From a virus, in the IMG/VR virus record IMGVR_UViG_3300035698_009773, positions 1 to 33,086 of that record: 33,086 bases of DNA; one strand, given 5' to 3'. Each line of letters begins with the position of its first letter. Within the stretch, counting starts at the first letter, position 1. The position numbers and the translations under genes are program-made. A model generated the notes under the pieces. It ran no database searches, was not told where the DNA came from, and worked only from the letters and a program-made list of their open reading frames with translations. Below are positions 8,122-15,953 of the stretch, in pieces.

Positions 8122-8124
8122 AAA

Positions 8125-8424
8125 ATGAAAGATAGATATAAATATACAAAAGTCATACATAATAAAGCCGGTCAACGAATTTATGAATCTACTATTTATC
8201 CAAAAATAGAAAGAACATTAGATGACATATATATTATAAGTACATTAGGTGATAGATTAGATTTGTTAGCATATAAATATTATGGTGATAGTAGAAATTG
8301 GCATATTATAGCACATGCAAATCAATTAGGAACAGGAAGCATGGTAGTTCCACCTGGATTACAAATACGAATTCCAATGGATTTAAATCAAATAGAAACA
8401 ACACTTGAAGAAAATCAATCATGA
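8125..8424 (+). CDS. LysM-domain baseplate protein (gp53-like)
   Basis: The protein has 99 aa. Residues ~38-90 form a LysM-like unit: G-D-R-L-D-L-L-A-Y-K-Y-Y-G-D then W-H-I-I-A-H-A-N and a closing P-P-G-L-Q-I-R-I-P strand. Small LysM proteins occur in most contractile-tail baseplates, where they bridge hub and tube or wedge; gp53 is the T4 counterpart. It lies three bases after the junction-protein stop and overlaps the hub gene by the four bases ATGA, so stoichiometric coupled translation is likely. Confidence 0.65.
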   Translation: MKDRYKYTKVIHNKAGQRIYESTIYPKIERTLDDIYIISTLGDRLDLLAYKYYGDSRNWHIIAHANQLGTGSMVVPPGLQIRIPMDLNQIETTLEENQS

Positions 8425-11387
8425 GTAGCGGAACACCAATAGCACCATTTTATTCTTCACCTGACCCATGGGTACAGGAAACGTGGAAAAAATTACAAGC
8501 AGATGTTTTTGCCAGAGGCAACATCAACACACAAGATTCATGGTCTTATTTATTTACAAGAACACCTTGGGTTAGGCTAACATCAATGTTGGCAGTTAAA
8601 AAACCTGGTACTGATTATTTTGATGAAGATTACAGGAAACTTTGGATATTACAAGGTGGACAAGTAGCAACTTCAAAAACTAAGACAGGAACCAGTAAAA
8701 ATAAAATTACAGGTGAAGTAGAAGATATTTGGTCTACGAATGTAAACATTAGAGGAAATTTCAATAATATATATGGGCAGTCAAAATTACATAGACCAAT
8801 ACCTGGTATAACAGAAGCAACTGTTGAAAACACAGGAGCATTAGGTTCGTCAAAGAAGGCTACTGTTAAATTTATGTGTCACGACGACGAACAATTAGAT
8901 GCATGTACTTCATTATATATGGTAATTGGTGGATTTGTAAGATTGGAATTTGGATGGTCAGTTGATAGTGATGGAAGTGATGTATTTCCAATAGACAATA
9001 ATACTATATTAGAAACAAGACGTGCAACACAAAAAATATTATATAAAGTAAAAACACATAAAGGTGCATACGGTGGAGTACAAGGTGTAGTAAGTAATTT
9101 TTCTTTTTCTAGAACAACAGAAGGTTCATATGATTGTGAAATTACTATTATATCAACAGGTGATGCATGGTTAAGTACAAACGTTAAAAATGGCAACAAA
9201 AATGTAAAATTTGATGAATCTATTGAATTACATACAACTGAAGGGGAAATAAACGATAATGATGGTGGGTCTGTAGTTTGGGATATATTAGGATTTTGGC
9301 AAACTTGCATGAAAGAAAATGCTAGAGATAATGCAGTAATTACTGTAGAAACAAATGAAATAATGCCAGGCGGATTAGAAAACAGTGCACCAAAAGAAGT
9401 TATTGGTATGAACTATCAAGTTAGGTTCCAAACACCAGATAATAAAAGGTCTTTTGGAGAAAAAATAATATCGTTCTTTGGTGGAACACCGGCCGACAAA
9501 CTGAATTTAGGATATGTTACATTAGGTAGCGTTTTACGATATATGATAAATGCAAATCTAATGGCAATAATCAAAAGTGGAAAATCAACCGAGGGGTATA
9601 AATTAGGAAATGAACGAGCATTAGTAAAAGTAGACGATTCAAGTCCAATATTGGCGCCATTGTATACTAAATACATGTGTTCATCGAATCCCTTATCAGT
9701 ATATTTACCTGGATATCCAGGACCAGGAGAAGGATTAGAAACACTATATGGCAATCACATTGAAAAAGATTTTAAAAATAATTTAAAACCTGATAAATCG
9801 GGAGCAGCGTTTGACAAACTTGAGACACAAGCTAACGATATTATTAATAAATATAATGGTAATGCAATAACAGCATACGCAAAAGCAACAACCGCAGAAA
9901 AAGCAGTACTACGAAATTACAGTGCATATTCTTCTGGTGGATATTTAGATTTAAGATTTGTACTTTTAAATTTGGAATGGTTGTATAGTGTAGCAATTGG
10001 AGCTGAATCATTAGATGCTTTTATAATGAGCTTAATGAATGAAATATCAAAATCAACCGGAAATATTTGGGATTTTAGTATTTTTATAGATGAAGATGAT
10101 AATGGTTTGATTAAAGTAGTAGAAAGTAGTACGACGGCAGAAACACAACCAGATGAATTAGTTATCAATACATCCACTACTAATACAGACGGCTCTATAG
10201 TTCGTAGTTTTTCAATACAAACAGAATTAAGCAGTGACTTAACCGCAATGGCAATGCTAGGCTCATCAAAAGATTATGAAGATGGTGATGCATCAAAAAA
10301 AGATATGACCCCAGAAGGAAGCTTTGCGTTTAGTGCCTTTGGTATAGATGTAAAAAATTTAGGAATAGGTGGAGATGGAAAAATACAAACAAACGAACCA
10401 CAGCCATCAGATGGAGAAACAACCGCTACAACAAAATCTACTTTTTCAATATTAACCGATGCAATGGAAGATTTGTATAACAAATCAACATCAGCTAGAA
10501 TTGACGCAGCCAATAATGCATTAACTAATTACTTACGAGGAAAAAAGACATCACCTGTAACACAATATAACTCCAACGACCCTGGCAGACCATTATTACC
10601 ATTGTCTTATCAAATGAGCGTAGACGGATTTACAGGGTTACGAGTTGGGCAATTAATTCGTCCTACGTTTTTACCAAAAAAATGGAATGACGCTTTTGAT
10701 TATATGATAAAAAATGTATCTCATACCATAACAGCAGATACGTTTGAAACGTCATTAGAAACTATTTTTAGAACTAGGCTCAATGCTAGCAAAAAAGGAA
10801 CTAAAGTTACAGACGAAGCAGATATTGCGTTTAGTGGTACACCTAGAACTTCAAGTACAAGTGGAACTGGAAATAATTGTTTAACGTTAAAAGATGGAAG
10901 AAAAGTCTGTAATGGGTATTTACCAAGAGACCTTATGTTTCGTAAGCATGAAGACATGTTCTTAAGTGGGTATAAAGGGTATGCTAATGGTGCTAATTTT
11001 TATGTACCAGTTGTTGACCCGTTGACTAGGCAATTAAGATTATTGAGTAAAAAATATGAAAGAAAATTCGGCGTACGTCTACCGGTTGTAGAAGGTTATA
11101 GAACTTTCGACCTACAGCAAGCTGCTCATGATGACCCTGACAAACAAGCATCGCCAGGCGGGCAAGGAAATCATGGATGGGGGTTAGCAATTGATTTGTC
11201 TGGGGATGATGGATTCGCCTGGAATGCATGGCGAGGAGAACAATATTTGTGGATGATGCAACACGCAGGACAATATGGATTTGTACACCCAGCATGGGCA
11301 CAAGAAGGTACAGGACAATCTGAGCTATGGCATTGGGAATATATATTTGATGATACAATCTATCCACATAACCCAGCAACACAATAA
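8421..11387 (+). CDS. baseplate hub fused to M15 peptidoglycan peptidase
   Basis: The protein has 988 aa. The first ~800 residues look like a hub/spike structural protein (R-L-E-F-G-W motif in a strand-rich domain near 175; long acidic stretches). Residues ~835-988 form a peptidase M15/VanY domain with zinc ligands H918 (G-N-H-G-W-G-L-A-I-D), D925 and H971 (L-W-H-W-E-Y). M15 enzymes cut D-Ala-D-Ala or endopeptide bonds in peptidoglycan. In T4 the hub (gp27) and tail lysozyme (gp5) are separate; here a peptidase replaces the lysozyme and is fused to the hub. It should cut the cell wall during injection and acts at the tail tip. Confidence 0.75.
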   Translation: MSSGTPIAPFYSSPDPWVQETWKKLQADVFARGNINTQDSWSYLFTRTPWVRLTSMLAVKKPGTDYFDEDYRKLWILQGGQVATSKTKTGTSKNKITGEVEDIWSTNVNIRGNFNNIYGQSKLHRPIPGITEATVENTGALGSSKKATVKFMCHDDEQLDACTSLYMVIGGFVRLEFGWSVDSDGSDVFPIDNNTILETRRATQKILYKVKTHKGAYGGVQGVVSNFSFSRTTEGSYDCEITIISTGDAWLSTNVKNGNKNVKFDESIELHTTEGEINDNDGGSVVWDILGFWQTCMKENARDNAVITVETNEIMPGGLENSAPKEVIGMNYQVRFQTPDNKRSFGEKIISFFGGTPADKLNLGYVTLGSVLRYMINANLMAIIKSGKSTEGYKLGNERALVKVDDSSPILAPLYTKYMCSSNPLSVYLPGYPGPGEGLETLYGNHIEKDFKNNLKPDKSGAAFDKLETQANDIINKYNGNAITAYAKATTAEKAVLRNYSAYSSGGYLDLRFVLLNLEWLYSVAIGAESLDAFIMSLMNEISKSTGNIWDFSIFIDEDDNGLIKVVESSTTAETQPDELVINTSTTNTDGSIVRSFSIQTELSSDLTAMAMLGSSKDYEDGDASKKDMTPEGSFAFSAFGIDVKNLGIGGDGKIQTNEPQPSDGETTATTKSTFSILTDAMEDLYNKSTSARIDAANNALTNYLRGKKTSPVTQYNSNDPGRPLLPLSYQMSVDGFTGLRVGQLIRPTFLPKKWNDAFDYMIKNVSHTITADTFETSLETIFRTRLNASKKGTKVTDEADIAFSGTPRTSSTSGTGNNCLTLKDGRKVCNGYLPRDLMFRKHEDMFLSGYKGYANGANFYVPVVDPLTRQLRLLSKKYERKFGVRLPVVEGYRTFDLQQAAHDDPDKQASPGGQGNHGWGLAIDLSGDDGFAWNAWRGEQYLWMMQHAGQYGFVHPAWAQEGTGQSELWHWEYIFDDTIYPHNPATQ

Positions 11388-11390
11388 ACT

Positions 11391-11945
11391 ATGAAATATA
11401 TACCAGGTAATATAAAAAGATTTGTACAAGAAACACTTTACACAAGTGGCAGATTGTATATGACCAGATATGGCCAAAATTATGTCGGGCAATATTTTGT
11501 AATGGGAGCCGAGGCATACCCAGGTACTATAGACGAAGTAAATGAAAATAGTATTATAGAACCATTAATACCATATACTAATAATCGAAACTATATTAAT
11601 TATATTAATATTAAAACAAAAATACCATACATAAAAACAACATCGCCAAAATCAACAAAACCAAAGCCTACAGAAGATGATTATAAACAAGGATACTTCT
11701 ATAGATATTTTTCTAAGAAAAGAAACGATATCACAGGAACGACATTTTTAGAGATTAGTGAAAAGCAATATTTGGACTTCAACCCAAAAGATGGCATTAA
11801 TTCTGATTTATATGAAAATATAAAACTTAAATGGATATTAAGTGGGATTAATGCACAAAAGGAAAACACAAGAACTGTTTTGTTAGACACTACAAAAGGC
11901 TTACAATTTTATTTATCTGATTGTCAAGAATATGTCCGAAATTAA
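11391..11945 (+). CDS. unknown tail-associated protein
   Basis: The protein has 184 aa and starts three bases after the hub stop. The N-terminal part (Y-T-S-G-R-L-Y-M-T then Y-V-G-Q-Y-F) resembles small structural proteins found near baseplate genes of marine phages, where a Y-T-S-G-G-E / Y-x-G-x-Y-H pattern is common. The middle is K/P/T-rich and probably flexible. No enzyme motif or membrane segment is visible. Its place at the end of the tail unit suggests a baseplate or tail accessory protein. Confidence 0.5.
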   Translation: MKYIPGNIKRFVQETLYTSGRLYMTRYGQNYVGQYFVMGAEAYPGTIDEVNENSIIEPLIPYTNNRNYINYINIKTKIPYIKTTSPKSTKPKPTEDDYKQGYFYRYFSKKRNDITGTTFLEISEKQYLDFNPKDGINSDLYENIKLKWILSGINAQKENTRTVLLDTTKGLQFYLSDCQEYVRN

Positions 11946-11965
11946 TAGGATTTGTCATAAATTTG

Positions 11966-11977
11966 TTGTATATTTTA
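11966..11977 (+). promoter_or_regulatory. candidate phage promoter motif TTGTATATTTTA
   Basis: The core TTGTATATT is shared with four other intergenic sites. It lies in the 46-base gap between the tail unit and the PolA-like gene and ends 14 bases before the ATG, closer than at the other sites, so the transcript would have a very short leader. Confidence 0.45.
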
Positions 11978-11991
11978 ATTAAATGTAACAT

Positions 11992-13335
11992 ATGATAATT
12001 GATACTAAATCACAATATCTAGAATTTCTAGAAGATATCAAAACATCTGAAATTGTAGTAATACCTGTTATGTGTAATTCAAAAGAATTATATCATATAG
12101 ATAAACTATCATTTATATATGTGTATGCAATAGAATCAAAACAAAATTATATATTGTATCATAATCATCATGACATGATTTATAAAACAGATGTAGTCGC
12201 ATTTTTGAGAAATTTTAATAATATTATTTATACATTTGATAAAAAGAAATTATTACATGTTTGTAATAAAAACGAAAATGTAATTGATTTAAATTTATTA
12301 CTATATTATAAGACAAACAAAGTTTTAGATTTAGAACAGTTTAGGTCTACGATTACAGGGTTTTATAGTTACGATACAAATGATAATTATATAATTCCAA
12401 TAACAAAACACATTCAGAATTTATACCCACGAGCAAAAATTGCATTACAAATAATAAGTGGAAGTCATGCTATAATCACGTCGCCTTCATTTAAAAATTA
12501 CAATGATATATTATTACGTGCATTTTATGGAGTTGAACAATCAGGATTACAAATAGACCAACCACTATTTAAAAACATATTCAAAAAACATTACGACCAA
12601 CAAACTATAAATAATTCAATAGTATACACTGACTACAACGTATACACAAGCACAGGACGTCCGAGTAATTCTAACAATGGTATTAACTTCGCAGCTTTAG
12701 ACAAAAGTAACAATTCTAGAAGATGTTTTACTAGTAGGTTTAAAAAATCTGGATTATTAGTAGAAATTGATTTTAATTCATATCATTTATATTTAATTTC
12801 AAAGTTATTAAATTATAAAATAGATACTGATAACATACATTTATATTTAGGTCAACAATTGTTTGGTAATACTGAGTTTGACAGTAATGATTATAATGAA
12901 TTGAAAACGCTAAACTTTCAATTGATATATTCTAAAATACCACAGGACATCAGAGACAAAGTCCCGTATTTTCAAAAAATACATGATTTTAGAAATACAT
13001 TGTTTGAAACATATAAAAAACAAGGATATATAGAAACTCCAATTTATAAAAGGAAAATTCATAACGTTAAAAAAGTATACAATGAAAAGTTGTTTAATTA
13101 TTTAATACAATCATATGAAACAGAAAACAATGTTGTATTTTTAGATAAAATATTACAGTATATGAATAATAAAAAATCGAAGATTATATTGTATACATAT
13201 GATAGTTTTTTGTTTGATATTCACGAAACAGAAATGGAAGAAATAATGCACTATCTAACAGATGCATTTCCAGGTTTTCCTTTCTCAATAAAATATGGCA
13301 GTGATTATCAAAATTTAATTAAACTAAACAAATAA
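11992..13335 (+). CDS. PolA-like (family A) DNA polymerase with degenerate exonuclease domain
   Basis: The protein has 447 aa. The C-terminal half carries family A polymerase motifs: T-S-T-G-R223-P and N-G-I-N-F before the palm; motif A at E-I-D260-F-N-S; a motif B-like helix with K305, F309 and Y313 at exactly the spacing of K758/F762/Y766 in E. coli Pol I; motif C at Y-T-Y-D404-S. The usual motif B arginine (position 301) is Tyr, and the HDE of motif C is Y-D-S. The N-terminal ~150 residues have an exonuclease-like strand order, but no DEDD acidic residues are seen. The phage also encodes a family B polymerase at 26.9 kb, so this would be an accessory enzyme (repair, lagging strand or priming) or an inactive relative. 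Confidence 0.65.
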   Translation: MIIDTKSQYLEFLEDIKTSEIVVIPVMCNSKELYHIDKLSFIYVYAIESKQNYILYHNHHDMIYKTDVVAFLRNFNNIIYTFDKKKLLHVCNKNENVIDLNLLLYYKTNKVLDLEQFRSTITGFYSYDTNDNYIIPITKHIQNLYPRAKIALQIISGSHAIITSPSFKNYNDILLRAFYGVEQSGLQIDQPLFKNIFKKHYDQQTINNSIVYTDYNVYTSTGRPSNSNNGINFAALDKSNNSRRCFTSRFKKSGLLVEIDFNSYHLYLISKLLNYKIDTDNIHLYLGQQLFGNTEFDSNDYNELKTLNFQLIYSKIPQDIRDKVPYFQKIHDFRNTLFETYKKQGYIETPIYKRKIHNVKKVYNEKLFNYLIQSYETENNVVFLDKILQYMNNKKSKIILYTYDSFLFDIHETEMEEIMHYLTDAFPGFPFSIKYGSDYQNLIKLNK

Positions 13336-13347
13336 CAACCAACCTGT

Positions 13348-13355
13348 TATAAATA
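13348..13355 (+). promoter_or_regulatory. TATAAATA, T4 late-promoter consensus
   Basis: This is an exact match to the T4 late-promoter box in the ~106-base gap after the PolA-like gene, about 87 bases before the ATG at 13442. In such AT-rich DNA a chance match is quite possible, so this is only a candidate. Confidence 0.25.
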
Positions 13356-13394
13356 ATCTATAAAAATTTATTAAAAAAATGTGAAAAATTACTC

Positions 13395-13412
13395 GTGTTT
13401 TTAAAAAAACAC
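13395..13412 (+). other. AT-rich hairpin in intergenic gap
   Basis: GTGTTTTT and AAAAACAC form an 8-bp stem with a two-base loop. No T-run follows on the + strand, so it is not a standard terminator. It might protect the mRNA end of the PolA-like gene or serve as an operator. Confidence 0.3.
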
Positions 13413-13441
13413 ACTATATATTAATACAACGAAACAAAAAT

Positions 13442-13850
13442 ATGTTGGTGTTATTTAATGAAGAAGAAATTGTTATGTACATTCGTAATCAAGAATCAAA
13501 TTTTGCATGTCTTAACTCAAATTCAAAAACAATATTTAGTCTTGTACAACAAGATTTTAATATATGAAAATGAAGGCGATAGTGAACAATATTTATGTGT
13601 ATATCATATTGACCCAATAAAAATGGAAAATATACAATATACCATTTCACTACACAGAAAGAGCAAAACAAATACATTATACACGATTAACGCATTAAAT
13701 GAATTTATTAAAGAAGTAAACAATGGAGTATTAGATAAATCATTTCTTGTAAATTGGGATACGTTAAAAGATTGTATTTTAATGACAAATAACAACGAAT
13801 TAATAAGAAACAATATACATTTATTAGAAACATACAGCATAAATAATTAA
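13442..13850 (+). CDS. unknown protein upstream of SSB, probably with a frameshift
   Basis: An uninterrupted ORF runs 13458-13850 (130 aa) and matches no known family. Up to ~13560 its codons end in G/C about 13 times in 36, unlike this genome. The +2 frame from ATG 13442 has only about 5 in 37 and gives a more ordinary sequence (M-L-V-L-F-N-E-E-E-I-V-M). Removing one T from the four at 13555-13558 would join 13442-13555 to the remainder as a 135-aa protein. The C-terminal part (Y-E-N-E-G-D-S-E-Q onward) is real in either case. Its place before gp32-like SSB suggests a replication or regulatory role, but nothing shows it. Confidence 0.5.
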
Positions 13851-13889
13851 CAATTAAAAAGTAAAAACTAAAAACTAAGGATTAACCAA

Positions 13890-14714
13890 ATGGGAATTAA
13901 TTTAAATTTAATCAAAGACAAACTACAAAATCTACAAAATTCGACCAATACACGAGGACGTATTTGGAAAGCAGAACCAGGTAAAACACTTATAAGAATT
14001 GTACCTTATGCATTTAACAAATCAAATCCATTTATTGAATTGTATTTTCATTACAATATCGGTAAAAAACCACATTTATCATTACAAACTTTTGGCGAAG
14101 ATGACCCAATTGTAGAATTTAGTGAAAAATTAAAACAAACAGGTAGCAAGGAAGATTGGAAATTAGGAAAAAGAATGGAACCTACCTTGAGAACATATGT
14201 ACCAATTATCGTACGAGGAAAAGAAAAAGAAGGCGTTAAATTTTGGGGTTTCGGAAAAACGATTTACCAAGAATTACTAAGTATTATTGCAGACCCAGAT
14301 TACGGTGATATATCAGACCCAACAGCAGGACGTGATATTGACGTTGAATACCTAACACCAGCAGAAGCCGGTAATTCATATGGTAAAACAGCAATTAGAG
14401 TAAAACCAAATACTTCAAAAGTTACTGAAGATAAAGAAGTTATACAATTGATTACTGAAGGCCAACAAGATGTTGGAGAAATATACAAAAGACCTACATA
14501 TGAAGAACTAAAAGCTGTATTAGCAGTATATCTAAACCCAGACGCAGAACCAGAAATGAACGAAAGTAAAGATTCAAGTGCACCTAATACTACACCAACT
14601 GAAAATACACCAACAACCTCAGGACTAGATCAGTCACCAGCAACACCAGAGGCCAAAAGTTCTGTAGATGATTTAAATAAAGCTTTCAGTGATATTTTTG
14701 ATAAAGAAGATTAA
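13890..14714 (+). CDS. single-stranded DNA-binding protein, gp32-like
   Basis: The protein has 274 aa. The N-terminal basic segment is followed by a core with W-K-A-E-P-G-K-T-L-I-R-I-V-P and F-W-G-F-G-K-T-I-Y-Q-E-L, the OB-fold pattern of gp32-like proteins. The C-terminus is acidic and disordered, ending D-L-N-K-A-F-S-D-I-F-D-K-E-D. That tail is where gp32 recruits partner replication proteins. The cysteine/histidine zinc ligands of T4 gp32 are absent. It lies directly upstream of the recombinase, its usual functional partner, with AAGGA nine bases before the ATG. It should coat ssDNA during replication and recombination. Confidence 0.75.
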   Translation: MGINLNLIKDKLQNLQNSTNTRGRIWKAEPGKTLIRIVPYAFNKSNPFIELYFHYNIGKKPHLSLQTFGEDDPIVEFSEKLKQTGSKEDWKLGKRMEPTLRTYVPIIVRGKEKEGVKFWGFGKTIYQELLSIIADPDYGDISDPTAGRDIDVEYLTPAEAGNSYGKTAIRVKPNTSKVTEDKEVIQLITEGQQDVGEIYKRPTYEELKAVLAVYLNPDAEPEMNESKDSSAPNTTPTENTPTTSGLDQSPATPEAKSSVDDLNKAFSDIFDKED

Positions 14715-14722
14715 GGAGACAT

Positions 14723-15880
14723 ATGTCTAGCAAAGAAAATTTATCGGAAGTATTACGAAACTCTTTGAATGATAAGTTTAAAGATTTTAAAGTAGCGTAC
14801 TTCCTAAATGAAGAAGAAACACCAACAGACCTAAATGAATGGATTTCTACAGGTTCGAGCATGTTGGATTTGGCAATAGCCAATAAACCTAATGGTGGAT
14901 TCCCGGTGGGAAGAATCATAGAAATCACAGGAATGGAAGCCTCTGGAAAATCATTACTAGCGGCGCATGCTTTAGCCAATACACAAAAGAAGGGTGGAGT
15001 AGCAGTATTTATTGATACTGAAAATGCAGTAAGTAGAGAATTTTTTGAAGCAATTGGTGTTGATTTAGAATCATTAGTTTATGTACAATTAGAATCTGTA
15101 GAAGATATATATGAAGCTATCACAGATTTGATAACTAAAATTCATGAATCTAATAAAAATAAACTTGTTACTATTGTTGTAGATAGTATGGCAGCAGCCA
15201 CAACTAAAATAGAACAAGAACAAAACTTCGAGAAAGAAGGTTGGGCAACAAGTAAAGCAATTGTAAATTCTAAAGGTATGCGAAAAATAACGCAGACAAT
15301 TGGAAGAGAACGTGTTTGTTTAATTTTCACAAATCAGTTACGTATGAAGCTTGGTTGTGTAAATCCAGAATCAACTTTTGTTGTATGTAGAAGAAAACTT
15401 ACAGAACAAGAAATAAATATTAATGATTTATTGCAATCAATAAACATTAAGTATCAAGATTTACCGATAGGTATTGAGATTGATATAGAAGAACATAAAA
15501 TGCAATTTATGACAGCAGATGGAAAATGGAATAATGTTATAAGTGTTATTCGCAAACCAGATGATATATTGTATAATATAACAGTAGGGTCTGACGAACT
15601 ACAAACAACAGGAAAACATAGAGTGTTAACTCAAGAAAATGAGTTTGTATATGTTGAAGATATGATAAATACTTCATATCATGTTAATCATAAAAATACA
15701 TGGAAGAAATGCATTGTAGAAAAAACAGATTATATCATACCTGTTATTGACTTTGAATTAGATGGCGATCATACATATATAACTAATAATATTGTATCGC
15801 ATAATACAAGTTTTGGCGATCCATATTGTGTTGATCCATATGAAACAAAAGTAAAACTCCGTTATAAAATAGAAAAATAA
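14723..15880 (+). CDS. uvsX: RecA/UvsX recombinase, N-terminal gene: N-extein + intein 1 + short IntN of intein 2
   Basis: The protein has 385 aa, with AGGAGA seven bases before the ATG. Residues 1-211 are the recombinase N-extein: Walker A G70-x4-G-K-S77, a Walker B-like V-V-D-S strand, and the end L-I-F-T-N-Q-L-R-M-K-L-G. Residues 212-361 are a complete mini-intein (C1...S-H-N), followed by T362 and the bridge T-S-F-G-D-P-Y (362-368). A second intein then begins at C369 and stops after 17 residues at TAA 15878-15880. The C-terminal recombinase domain is encoded 1.1 kb further on. The sequence around the joins aligns with bacterial RecA better than with T4 UvsX. It should catalyse strand exchange only after splicing. 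Confidence 0.85.
   Translation: MSSKENLSEVLRNSLNDKFKDFKVAYFLNEEETPTDLNEWISTGSSMLDLAIANKPNGGFPVGRIIEITGMEASGKSLLAAHALANTQKKGGVAVFIDTENAVSREFFEAIGVDLESLVYVQLESVEDIYEAITDLITKIHESNKNKLVTIVVDSMAAATTKIEQEQNFEKEGWATSKAIVNSKGMRKITQTIGRERVCLIFTNQLRMKLGCVNPESTFVVCRRKLTEQEININDLLQSINIKYQDLPIGIEIDIEEHKMQFMTADGKWNNVISVIRKPDDILYNITVGSDELQTTGKHRVLTQENEFVYVEDMINTSYHVNHKNTWKKCIVEKTDYIIPVIDFELDGDHTYITNNIVSHNTSFGDPYCVDPYETKVKLRYKIEK
15356..15805 (+). other. intein 1 of the recombinase (150-aa mini-intein)
   Basis: It runs from C212 to N361 of the upstream gene product. The first residue is Cys, a TxxH-like block B (T-T-G-K-H-R) is present, the C-terminal blocks read D-F-E-L-D-G-D-H-T-Y then I-V-S-H-N, and the +1 residue is Thr. 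There is no endonuclease domain. All splicing residues are present, so cis-splicing is expected. Confidence 0.85.
15827..15880 (+). other. intein 2, N-terminal half (IntN, 17 residues)
   Basis: It starts at C369 directly after the bridge T-S-F-G-D-P-Y. The residues C-V-D-P-Y-E-T-K-V-K-L-R-Y-K-I-E-K have the block A pattern (Cys1, T at +6, alternating V). The gene then stops. The length matches the atypically split inteins with an IntN of about 16-25 residues (AceL-TerL, VidaL type). Its partner is encoded at 16999-17367. Confidence 0.8.
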
Positions 15881-15907
15881 TTAATAAATGTTCATAAAAA
15901 TATTTAT

Positions 15908-15934
15908 TTGACATACTTATATATGACTTATAAA
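15908..15934 (+). promoter_or_regulatory. candidate promoter for the endonuclease gene
   Basis: TTGACA at 15908-15913 and TATAAA at 15929-15934 are separated by 15 bases, slightly short for a sigma70-type promoter. TATAAA is also close to a T4 late box. It lies in the 73-base gap between the recombinase N-gene stop and the endonuclease start, and would let the inserted gene be expressed on its own. Confidence 0.4.
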
Positions 15935-15953
15935 CGACAAGTGGAGTATTTTT

